64,000 nt of DNA from Straminergon stramineum (taxonomy: Eukaryota > Streptophyta > Bryopsida > Hypnales > Calliergonaceae), in contig OY987267.1 of NCBI GenBank assembly GCA_963920665.1, forward strand, positions 9,052,001-9,116,000, written 5' to 3'. Below, in pieces: positions 32,677 to 43,643 of the stretch. Made by a program: the position numbers and the translations under genes. Position 1 is the first letter of the stretch, and each line of letters begins with the position of its first letter. The notes beneath the pieces were generated by a model. The model did no database searches. It worked only from the letters and a program-made list of their open reading frames with translations, and was not told the DNA's origin.

Positions 32677-35600
32677 TCACACCATTTCCAAAATCTTGAT
32701 GTTGCCCAAGGAGTTGGCGGCCACGAGGGTTTGCGACTTGCCTCTCCAGCATACGCTGGACACGAATTGACCGCCGTCCTCCTCCACCTCTCGGCCGGTG
32801 ATGGGGTCTGTGCATCCGAATTTATGGGATGCCATTTCCATGGGCAGGGATTTGTGGTAGGCAAACACCTGCGAAAAATGGAACAACAAAGTGGGGTGGT
32901 GAGAAAGTATTAAGGCGAATTTATTTGGGTAAAAGTGGTTGCTTTCATATCTGTACGAGTTGAAATGGATTTGAGTCAAAATTGCCTATTTGGGCAAAAG
33001 TGGCTGCTTCCATACCTATAGGAGTTGAACTCAATCATTTTCAAGGCTTAAAGGGAGGAAGGAATACCAAAGGAAAGCTAGAAAACATGCCTAGATATTT
33101 AAACAATGAATTTATGCTTTGGAAGCTTCCAAAGTGAACTTTTTGTTTTTAATTCCGCCATAAGTGAATGTGGCCATCAGCTTACATACGTAAGGTACAT
33201 GAACCTTAATCAGATGAAGTAACCAATTCGACCAGAATATGTCCAAGGTGTACATTTCTAAGGCAAGCATGCACCTCTGCAGTAAATACATTCTCGACCT
33301 AGAATGTACACCATTGCGTATATTCTACTAAAATAGGGTTCTCTGTCAATTTTAAGAGTAACCACCTTCTCGGAGTTCAAATTAACTATTTAAAATTCTT
33401 CTGAATATTTTGAAGAAAGGATGATCAAGAAAAGAAGAAAAGAAACGAAAGGGTCAAGTGATTAAAGGAAACTAACCGCATTCGATTCTGATCCACAAGC
33501 AATATAACCATCCGCAATGGAGAGACCAATAAAATTCTGCACACCAATAACACACCAATCAATTTGGTAACACAAAAAATTGATACGCATAACATCTAAA
33601 TCCGTCAAATGTGATAACAAAAGCGCTAATTGGCAACATGAAGGGAAAAAACAAAAATAAAGCTGATTTGCTAATTTTGAAAATAGAAAACCAACTTTAT
33701 TCTCGCTTGCTCCTGTCCAAGTCTATCTAGGTTGCATGCAATGTTTCTTCATTGATTTTGGTGATACCCGTCTAAAACTGATGCTTTTCTCAACGCGATC
33801 CTTCAATTTGGTATCAAACGTTTTCAAACCACACTGCCAACACTTAGTTCGGGATATAATAATGCATAAAAAATAGCAATTGTAGGCAAAAGTAGGAGTA
33901 CCTTTTCGTTGGTATGTCCCGTATATGTGAGTGAACAATCTGTCTGAGCATGAGGCGTGGTGTTCGCTCTTGTCAAGTCCCAGAGCTTGAGTGTGTTGTC
34001 GGTGGAGGCGGAAACAAGCGTGACTGAGTTCACAAACTTGACATAGCTCACGGCCTTCTGGTGACTAGCTAAAATACACAAAGGCAGCTTCGGGGAACGC
34101 AAGTCGTACACGTACACCTTATAGTCCGCGGAACCAAACGTCAGCAAATGCCCGGAGTCGGGGGGGAACTGAATGCTGCACACGTTGGCTTTCGTCTTGA
34201 TCGTCCCTATACTGCTCTCCTGCAATTTCCAGAGCAATAATAAATGGGGGTTTAGATGAGAGTTTGGTAACTATTTGGCAGTGTAAATGCAAAAAAACAC
34301 CAAAGTCGGAACATTTGTGAGTGCCCAAATGGCCAAAAGTGGCTTGTTCCATATCTATCTCATATACTCCCTCCGTCTAGAAATAAGTGTTCGCAGTTTT
34401 GTTGTAAACGTTTGAAACCAATTTGTTTGATCACGTTGTGAAGAGCGGAGTTAAGTTAGAGGAAATGTAACATTGATGAAAAATGATACCTGATTGATAC
34501 TCCACAATTTGACAGTTCCGTCATCACTACCACTGGCTAACTTGGTGGGGTCGGCTCTTGAAAAATCTACAGACCAAGCTCGTTTTTCGTGCTCCTCATA
34601 CTCCATCAGAACTCGGTTGGCACTGGCATCCCACAACTGATCCACAAGCATCCCCGGTTAGAAAGGTATGCTCTGTAAAGAGAACAAGCACTGCAGATAT
34701 TTCACTACTACTGTCACAAAAGAAAAGAGTTCACCCGAACAACGAAGACAAATAAATGATGCACTTAACAGGCTGAGAATCTAGAATTACCAAGACATTC
34801 ATGAAAATCTTTGTCTCTAAAGGCAAAACAACTTGAAAAGGTATCCTTAAAACTAAATGAAAAAACAGGGTTTTCAGTGAATTAGTCTATTCCAAGAACG
34901 TTTACATAGCACTATAAGGTAAGTCCCTATGTATTACGGAAAGGCCTCCCCGTGAATCCTAGCGAAGATTCTCTACATGCGTTGTCTAAAAGTTACTGCA
35001 ACGGCCTAATTTCCTGAAACCTTGTTTCAAAAGACAATGCGCAATAATGTTGATATGCGGCCCATAAATCTGAGAATCCCACGGAACTAATCACTAAGCC
35101 TAACATAACAGTATGCTAGGTTCCTTTCTATTCCAAAACGCAAGCCTCTGTGGCACGAGTCAAGAGTGCAAAACCTTGAATATAATGATTCACAATGATT
35201 CTATCTACATTATAGTACCACCGCAGCAGGGCCAAGAATGGTATTTCAATGCAAAAACGAGAATTATCTACATATTCCGGCGAACTGAGTGAGGCCGAAC
35301 CCGCCTAACTCAGCCAACATAACATTCTCGAACCCATCACACTAGGTCCCTTTCAATTTTAGTATGCAAACCTCCGTGGCAGAAGAAGAGGAAGTAAGAA
35401 ACCTTTAAAATCAGTTGTCCAAAACCATTATGCCTACAGAACCAAAGTAGATCGGTTCAAGACTTCAACACAAAGCACACAGTAAGAACAATTACAAATT
35501 CCAGCAAACTAAGGGAGTCCGAACGTCTAAACCCACCTGTACCATGCCTTCATAATCACACGACGCTAAATAATTCTTGATATACCCATTCCAGCACACG

Positions 35601-38600
35601 CTGCTCAACTTGGACCGACATGGCATCTCCACCACCGGATAGTGAATATCCACCTGCTCATTAAGTATACTATCACACTCAAACACTTTGATCCGTTTAC
35701 ACACCCCAGCCGTCGCAAAATACTCTTCGTCCCGGTCAAAGCTCAAGGAGCACACCATGTTCGCCGTGTTCAACAAGTCCCCATGCCGCAACGTGGCCTT
35801 CACTTCGAACCGACTGTAGCGAGCGTACTTGCACAAACTGTCAAAAAAGCAACCCAGCCAGTCTTCCTCAGGGGTCTCGTCCCCTTGTTGTCTGGAGCTC
35901 ATGGTTGCCACCTTCTTCTCATCACAACCAACAGTGAGGGATCCTGATTTAGAGCTCGGTTTGGAGCTTGCTTTGGAGACGGTGGAGACGCCAGGAGGAG
36001 GGGGGCTAGTCGATCTCCAGTTCATGGAGAAGTAGACTTTCTCTAAATGGGTGAAGTTGCTCATGAACCTGGCACTCTTGGAGGATGTTTTGTGTCGCTG
36101 TTCGGGGGGTTTGTCGAGGGTAGCGTCCTCGGGGTGAGGTCTCTTACCTAGAAGACCCTTGCGCTCTGCACCTGTTATGGTATTCAAATTAGCAAACTAA
36201 TTATAATCTTTCGCCTCTAAGGGCTTCACAGTTTGTATTCTGGATGATGAACAGAGCGCTCCAGGGCAATGTTTCTTTCAAATAAGCGTTCTCATTCACA
36301 AGAAGAGATACTTGAATATTTAAAGAATAACCTTCCTTTATGACTGATTTGATGAAATTTGATACGTTAGCACTGAGATATAAACAAATATGTGCCAAAT
36401 TTCAAAGGGATCCAGGCGTTACAAAGTTAGTCTCTGATAGCCATTGTCGGTACAGTATTATCTCATTTTGACGGTTCTTTAGAATAAATTCCTACATTTA
36501 AGGGTCATTTCCAGAAAAGATCCAAAATAAAACAAGCTAAGGATTTTCTGTTTTCGACATTTGGTAAAAACTCATGCAGAAATGATTTCACTGACTTGTG
36601 GTGCCGCGTCTCTGGCCATCACTCGTCACCGGACTGCCGCGGTTCTTCTTCAAGGCAAGCCTTTTTCGTTCTACTTCCTGAATATCTGCATTCAGGCGTG
36701 AAACATCATGCGCTAGCTTGCGAGCATTCTCCTGCTTCTGGATTTGCATTCGCAACAGAAACTCAAACAAGACCTCCGACTCGGCTTCTTTCTCCTCCAG
36801 TTGCACTGCGGCTTGCCTCTCCGCTATGGCGTCCCCGGCGTCTGCTAAGATGTCACTATTATAAATCTCCCTGAAGGCACAAGCTGAGATATCAGGATCA
36901 TAAGCCATGAATGTGATTGCCATGAATGTAATAAGGTATGTACACATTTAATCAAACCTGCCCAAAGTGCGACGCCTACATATGGGACCAAGAAGCGTCA
37001 CAAAAGCCTCCAAAAGGACACAATCAAAACATTCAAAGCATGAGAGTCTATGAGAACCTACTGTTGTTCTTTGGTACAACTAGAGATAGTCAACTTTAAA
37101 AATTCGTAACTTATTCATATGGTGTCCAAATAATGCATACTAAAGTGCGTTGGAATCCACTTTCAGTTGTCGATTAGATTCAATAAAAATCATTTTATGC
37201 GGAATAACAGTAACTATGCTCATTAGTTGTAATTAGTGACGATTATAGGTACGCATATATTACACGTAAACTAACCCTACAAAATGGACAGGAGGACACC
37301 TGCACACGATGCTTCCAGGAAAAGCTCTGTTTTGGTACTAGGGAAACGTACCTAGCTTTGGGCCTGCAGTCTGGATCTGGGTACAATAACCGGAGGCAGA
37401 AGGAGGCTTCCTTTGGGCATTCTGATAGCAAGCAGGGTGGTAGTATACGATTCCGCAAATCCGCCATCACTCTGGCCCGCTCCACCTCTGAACCAAATGA
37501 GCAGAGCAACTGCCAGACAATGATGGTCAACTTTTACTCAAATCGCTCTCACAGCAGGAATTTCAAAAAAAAGGAATGTAACCGAAAAAAAACACAATAA
37601 GTTGCGATTTCTGATTAAAAAACCATGCCAGAATTATGTGTCCTCGTTTGTACGACGTGTAACTTTCATTTCAAGATTCATTTCATACTACAATGGACTT
37701 CAATGAAAGGATTGTGTGACCAAAAAAAACCCATCTAATGAGGGGGGATTTCTGTCAGATGTCACACAAAAACCATACCGGAACTACGTGCCGTGACATT
37801 GACTTTCATATCAAGGCCCATTTTGTAGTATGGTTTGAATTCCCCAAAAGTAAGCCAAAGTTCACAGAAAAATGATTCACTGTGGATGTGACTCAAACAT
37901 AAGCACCCCGAAACTACGAGCATTCCATGATAAAACGCACTTCGTAAGTCCCTCGGAAGTAAAGCAAAGTTCATCACGGAATTCTTCAGCGTGGATGAAA
38001 CTCAACAATAAGCACTCCCAAACTACAAATGTATTTCATACTACAACACACTTCGAAATGGCAAACATCTAGAAAACCAAAAAATTTGAATCCCTCGAAA
38101 GAAAACCAAAGTTCATAGCAAAATGCTTCACAGCGTGGATGCCTCTCAAATATCAGCAACCCCAAACTACAGAATCATTTCATACCACAACACACTTCCA
38201 AAGTGACAAACAGTCAGGAAACCCAAACAATTTCAATCCCTAGGAATTTCGTAGCAAAATGCTTCAGTGTGGATGTACCACCTCAAACATCAGCCACCCC
38301 AAACTACAGATGCATTCAATACTACAACACACTTCGTAAGTGGCAAACATGTAGAGAACCAAAACACATTGAATCCTCTCAAAGTCCATTGCAAAATGCT
38401 ACAGCGTAGATGTATTTCAAACAATAAGCACTCCTAAACTATGAGCATTTCAAACTACAACACACTTCAAGAGTTGCAAACATCTAGAGAAACAAAAGAG
38501 TTTGAATTCCTCGAAGCAAACCAAGGTTCATAGCAAACTTCTCCAGCGTGGATGAGCCTCAAGCATCAGCACCCCCAAACCCCATAAGCATTGCAAACCA

Positions 38601-39353
38601 CAAGACACTTCCAAATTGACGAATTCGAATTCCATGCCATAGAACCTAAGTCCAATACTGCTAACCCCTCACCTCAAACATGAGCACTCCCAAGCTGTAC
38701 ACATCCGATGCAAATGAGCTTTCCCCGGTAGCCACCTCCTCGGGACTCGTATACCACGCAATCTCCATCTGCAACACCTGCCGTTGCGGAAAACACTGCT
38801 CTCCAAACGTACTCTCCTCGTCGGGCGACCCCATCTCCTCCGACTCCATCTCCCCCATCACACTCCCACTCGTACTACTCCCACTCAACTCCTCCGTTGC
38901 TGGCACCGCAGCAGAATTCCCACCAGCAGCAGAAGGAGAACGTTCCACGACAACTCGTTCCGGCGACGGCGACGGAGTGGTGAAGTTTCGGTCTCCATCT
39001 CCGTCTCCCGAGGAGGAGCTGCTGCGCGTACTACTCGCGGAGTCTATGAAGGCGACTTTGTTGAGAGGGGAGAGGAGGAAACAGGAAGGGCGGATGTTGC
39101 GGAGCATAACGCCTTGGCCGTGAGCGAGGTTCACAAAGTCCAGAACTTGCTTGAAGATGTGGAGGGACTGGATTTTGTCGATGATGCGGTGGGGGTGAGA
39201 GAGCCATTGGCGGACGGTGAGATCCTCCGCCAATGGAGTTTCGTAGCTGGTGGTGGGATTGGGGGGGATTGGTGTGTGGGTTTGTTCATGATGAGGTGAT
39301 GAGGCTTCTGTTGTTACGCCAGCAGATAAGGCTCTGCCTGGAAACTCCTTCAT
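32677..39353 (-). CDS. SPA: SPA-family protein (SUPPRESSOR OF PHYA), COP1 partner
   Basis: Eight exons on the minus strand: 39353-38673, 37509-37352, 36870-36596, 36171-35537, 34636-34490, 34219-33902, 33536-33477, 32868-32677. They sum to 2466 bp (821 aa) with all phases consistent; only the exon 3/4 junction has alternative sites. Residues 46-280 form the SPA kinase-like region ([43 protein letters not shown]). The HRD motif reads LRN and DFG is absent, as expected of this pseudokinase-like domain. Residues 294-356 are a coiled coil (COP1 interaction in the family). Residues 495-821 are a WD40 propeller ([24 protein letters not shown] as DWD-like motif, [21 protein letters not shown]). Known role: with COP1 in the CUL4-DDB1 ubiquitin ligase that destroys light-signalling factors in the nucleus. 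Size matches the short SPA3/SPA4 form. An open frame continues upstream of the ATG to an acceptor-like ccacag near 39414, so an extra 5' exon is possible. Confidence 0.93.
34367..34455. mobile_element. Stowaway-like MITE in SPA intron 5
   Basis: CTCCCTCCGTCTAGAAATAAG, led by TA, is a classic Stowaway/Mariner MITE end. The opposite end near 34445 (gagcggagtt) is decayed. It lies between SPA exons 5 and 6, where it should be removed by splicing. Confidence 0.6.
37620..38640. repeat. Tandem array of about 140-bp units in SPA intron 1
   Basis: The landmark cttcagcgtggatg and variants occur near 37876, 37987, 38131, 38263, 38399 and 38542. Each is followed by caaactac and actacaacacacttc and then gcaaacat-type stretches. 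Unit length is about 111-144 bp with visible divergence. Two more degraded units lie near 37640 and 37770. The array fills most of the intron between exons 1 and 2. Confidence 0.85.
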
Positions 39354-40420
39354 TGCAGGACCTTCAGGAGCGTTTGTGCTACCATGCTTGATCGAATTGC
39401 CAGAGGAATCGACCTGTGGAGTCTACTTGTATGTGTCTACCCTGTGGAGTCTAGTTGTCTGTGTCTACCTGTGGAAGCTCCCCTATTTCCAACCCTAACC
39501 CCGGGTCCTGTAGTGATGTGGAGATCGCGAGAACGCGTTTCGAAACGTGAAATGGGGCCGGGGAATGTGTACTGTGATGCGATTAGCACAGAAATATTGA
39601 ATACCCACCAGACAAGAATATTGAATACCCACCTGGGGACAATTTTCTACGACGAAGGAATTTGCAAGCTCGTTTGACTGGGCTTACTGAATTTCGAATC
39701 CCTGGCTTCCCGAATTGGACGAAAGTGTAAGTAAATCGCCGCGTGATCCCAACCTCCTGGCGCTGCTGCTGCTGCCCTGAAGCCTCGCGAACGCAACGAC
39801 CTGCTCATGGTCACGTCTAGTCGTAGCGATTCTTAGTACGCCACCGCCATACGTGGAATCCCATCCACTCTAGCATCCCTCAAAGCTCGCACCTCTGCTC
39901 ATTTCGGGTCGATCCAATCCAGCTCGCAATTCAAGTCGTGAAAACGAACCAACAATCGCCTCTCATTTCTCACTATCCCTGTTGCTGTTGCTGTTGCTGT
40001 CGTTGTCGTCCCCGTTACGAACGAGAATCGAAATGGGCACCTCGTGATGAATGGTTGATTGTGCGACCGACAATAGTGCAAATGATGACAGACTGAAATT
40101 GCTTGCATCCCCAATTGTGTCCCCAATTTGCACCCCCCAATTGCGTTGAAAGCGGGCTCGCTCCCGAAGTGACGGAAGGAGTAAAGAGTGGGATCCATCG
40201 ACGCGGTGGAAGCGGCAGGCAGCAGGTGGTCGGATGAAACCGACGCTAAGAGGGATGAGGGGGCGGGTCGTGGCCACACAAAAACCCAACGGCGGAACGC
40301 GACAGGAGTCGCCGCGGCTTCGCGTGCCGCCTTCTGCCGCGGCCACGGCCGCCGCCTTGGCCTGCCTGCCCGGCGCTCCGGGCTGCCCCTCGTCTTAGAC
40401 CCACGACCGTGCAATTAGTG
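39354..40420 (-). promoter_or_regulatory. GC-rich 5' flank of SPA
   Basis: A GC-rich stretch, highest at about 40200-40400, with short triplet runs (gctgctgctgctgct near 39764, tgttgctgttgctgttgctg near 39979). It probably holds the 5' leader and promoter of the SPA gene. Short direct repeats around gtctac and ctgtggag lie at 39412-39475. No TATA box was identified with confidence. Confidence 0.5.
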
Positions 40421-41143
40421 TGGTCTTCAGCTTTTGGTGGAAATACTGATATCTGGAATTATGAGGGAAGTTTGGTGTTTGGACTTTGGGGGGGGGGAAG
40501 ATGACACAGGGCACTCCCGTCTCATTTACTCGTGTGCCATAGTCAAAATAAAAATAAATAAAAAATTCTAATTTTTTCATTCATAAAAACTTCACACTTC
40601 AATAACTTTCACATTGTACGTCTGAACGTCACAAAACAAAGCCCATACACTCCTTCTCAAAAAGAGATTTCCAACAATATTAAGAACCTGACTGGGGGAT
40701 GCACGGTCCTAGAGTTCTCACTATAACAAACAAAACAAAACAAACAACCTATTTTAAGGTATGGATTTTGGACAACACAAAAAGGCGATGTAATCAAGAA
40801 ACTTATTTCCAATAGTCATGGATGAAAACATGCAAATGTGGATGATGATGACTAATTTATACATCCAAATGTGCATACATTCATCTAGAACAGATAATAC
40901 TCTCCCAACATATTGTAGCAATTCATTGATTTCACCTATAGTATTGTGAAAACAAGAACATACTATCCATTGTCAAATATTCCCTGAAAGAAATAATCAA
41001 TGGTCTACACAAGCCCCTACCCCTGCCCAAGGAATAAATGTTTGGGTGGCTTTCCTCTAAGCTCCTTAGTCCAGGTGTTGACTAATTCTACTAACTTCTC
41101 ATCCTAGCCCTTTTGTTTTCATTTCATTTGTTTGGTGCTTCAG
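40421..41143. other. AT-rich interval, no gene seen
   Basis: Starts with a run of nine or more G near 40487 and continues as AT-rich sequence. No ORF, repeat boundary or motif that I can support. Confidence 0.4.
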
Positions 41144-41147
41144 TTAA

Positions 41148-41950
41148 CCCCTCGGCATTAAGGTAGGAGGTGCAAATTCTACCCATGCTCCAAGAACTGT
41201 TCCTAGAGTGTACCATGAATTGTTCCTAGGTAAGATTAAAAAATGTCCTATCAAGGTATTGGTGCCAATTTGGGATTCTCATTGCACAGTTTCAAGATTG
41301 GTTGGGGATTGATTAGATTAGGAAGTTATCAAAATTTCAGTGTACATAATGTGGAGTTATAAGTGGTGGGAGACTTTGTGTCATTCCAGACAATTAAATG
41401 CACCATGTTGTCACAGTTTAAGGTTAGCACACCTTCATTTTGGGACTCCATTTGCACCATTAAAGGACAAGCGTTTGACATTTCATGGCAGTACCTATGG
41501 ACTCAAAAAGCACACTACTATTTTTATCTTTAGAAAATCATATCTAATTCAGTTGAACTCCAAAAATTATAAATCAAATTATAATGGATGTGTTTTCCTC
41601 TCTTCTTTCTCTAAAAATTTGTTAGAAAATGCTTTGATCAGCATAGAAGACATCCTAAGCCAGAATGCTCTTAAGTGGGTAGTTTCTGCCCCTCCTACCT
41701 TAGTGTGGACATTTTTTGGACACTGAGAAAATAGGATTTGTGGAATACCAAGTTCATCAAGTATTATAATCTCGAAATCCGCATAGTGGATTCTCATATA
41801 AATTGCAGATTCATATTCGTCAATAAGTTGGCTCCAAATCTCAACCATGAAAACTTCAGTAACCAAGTAATTCTCAAATTATTCTGTGTTTTCTATATAC
41901 AACAAGAAAAAGCTCCTCATTTATGCTGTTCTCTCTGTGACGCTCAGGGG
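41148..41950. mobile_element. 803-bp TTAA-flanked element
   Basis: TTAA at 41144-41147 and 41951-41954; ends CCCCTCGGC and, reverse complemented, CCCCTGAGCGTC. Open frames inside (41340-41726) show no transposase motifs. A separate subfamily from TTAA-1 and TTAA-2. Confidence 0.6.
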
Positions 41951-42297
41951 TTAAGTCCTTGGGATGACTTTCCTTTGGAGTTTTAACTTAGTTTGGACGG
42001 CTTCTGGTCGGACAGCCGTTGGGGGGACTTCAGTTGGGAGGAAGGCCCTCACTCCACTCCACTCAGCTGAAGGAACTCCAGTACAGTAACTTCCTGTCCT
42101 GCCAACAAGCCGCTGCTGAATTGCGGGCTGGGAAAGGGGAGGGAACGGGTGGTGGCAACCGACTTCGTCACGTGGGCCGATCTCTAAAGGGAAAGGGAAC
42201 TGCACCCCAACCTATCCCAGTCACCTAGGAAATGACCCATCAAAGTCTTGCATGAACCCATGCCACAAGAGAGTTAAGACTTGCATGATGGCACGTG

Positions 42298-42336
42298 GGG
42301 GGGGGGGGGCACTACAGTAGTAACTTACTGTAGTGC
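42298..42336. other. Poly-G tract followed by an 11-bp hairpin
   Basis: A run of about 12 G ends at 42309, joined to gcactacagta (42309-42319), a 6-nt loop and tactgtagtgc (42326-42336), a perfect 11-bp inverted repeat. Confidence 0.7.
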
Positions 42337-42719
42337 TCAGGAAAATTGCAGAGGTCTTCTGATTTCCTCCTTCCACCCAAAAAAAAAGTGAATTGGATTG
42401 GACTTTTTTTGGTGGTCACCAGTTGCATCTAGCCCTTTTATTTTGGCATCACAGGGCCAGATTGCACCATTTCAAAATAAATGTCTACTCTTCATCAAAA
42501 GAAAGTAATGTTTTCCCACCAAAAATTTCCTATTTCAATTTAAAATGTGGATGAATTTTCCAAATTTGAATGAAAAAGTGCATGAATATGATTGAAAAGT
42601 ATTTTTTGGGGCCAAAAGATAGAAATACAATACTTCACCAAATTTTAAGTTGTCTCCATCTTGGCACTTTCTCAAAAAGTAAAAAAAATAAATTTTAAAT
42701 GGTTGGTTACATCCTCTTA

Positions 42720-43463
42720 CCCCTAGAAGGATGGGCCTATGACCATTGATTTCAAGCCTCCCTATCCATCACTTTGTTTTTTGCCATTTTGAAACTAGAT
42801 ATGAATGGAATCTTTTGATTTTGATTTTGATTTTGCAGAGATGAAATCATATGTCCACTGCAAGGTTTGTCCTATAAATTTCAAATTTTTGGGGAAAAAA
42901 TTGAAATTCATTTGGCTTTTTTTTTTGAAATGATGAAAATTCATATCAAATACAAAGTATACTCAAAAAATCTGAAATTTTCACCACAAATGTATATTAT
43001 AGTGTAGAACATCATCATCATATAAACCGAAGTTATAGTATCACTCTAAAATTAGAAAATCAACAAACCATGGTTATAGGCCCCAAGTTCATATAGCTAT
43101 AAAATATGGAATTTTATGAATTTTTCAAAATTTCCAGTTGGAGTAGAAATTGAACTTGATAAGCTTCATTTCATTAGTTGGATTCAAATTCAAAAAATAT
43201 CCTTTTTATGGCTAAAATTCACATAAAGAGAAAGTAGCAATAAATGGTCAAAATACACTATGCGGGTGATCCGTTTTTTAAGCATCCTCTCCTTTAGAAA
43301 AGTAAATAATACCATAGTGAGAGACTTAGCAATAATATTCACTAAAAATGTACTCAAGTATACTCCAAATTTAAAAAATGGATGAAAGAATATTTTTGCC
43401 CATCCTAAAATTGCAAGTAAAGTCATCTATTGGATACTTAGTGTCCACAGCGTTCTTCTAGGG
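42720..43463. mobile_element. 744-bp TTAA-type element
   Basis: Left flank CTTA (42716-42719, one base from TTAA), right flank TTAA (43464-43467). Ends CCCCTAGAAGGA and, reverse complemented, CCCTAGAAGAAC are inverted repeats. No coding capacity. Confidence 0.65.
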
Positions 43464-43559
43464 TTAATCAAAAAAAGCATCAACTTATTTTTTGCAATAT
43501 CAATTTTTCACCAACCAATTTCCTCCAAATTGAAATTGGCACTAGTTAAATTATTGCTA

Positions 43560-43641
43560 CTCCCTCCGTTTCTGAAAAAGACTTGTGTGTTCCTTTGTAA
43601 AATACACTAGACACACAAGGGGTTTTCCAAAACAGAGGGAA
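43560..43641. mobile_element. 82-bp Stowaway-like MITE
   Basis: Flanked by TA on both sides (43558-43559 and 43642-43643). Ends CTCCCTCCGTTTCTG and, reverse complemented, TTCCCTCTGTTTTGG, with a further shared cttgtgtgt, so nearly the whole element is a foldback. Confidence 0.8.
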
Positions 43642-43643
43642 TA

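Noticed and set aside
37620..38640. CRISPR-like spaced repeats
   Set aside because: The units are contiguous about 140-bp tandem repeats with general divergence, inside a eukaryotic intron.
38680..39299. Plus-strand frames opposite SPA exon 1
   Set aside because: Antisense shadows of a clearly conserved exon.
38784..39353. Active protein kinase domain in the SPA protein
   Set aside because: Catalytic HRD and DFG motifs are missing, as is normal for the SPA kinase-like region as seen here.
39899..40414. 171-codon minus-strand frame upstream of SPA
   Set aside because: A GC-rich frame with Arg/Ala-rich low-complexity content in the presumed promoter/leader; overlapping frames are equally open and no SPA-like residues appear.
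41340..41726. 128-codon frame inside the TTAA element 41148-41950 as a transposase
   Set aside because: No DDE-type acidic motifs or piggyBac-like Cys-rich tail are visible, and the frame is far too short.
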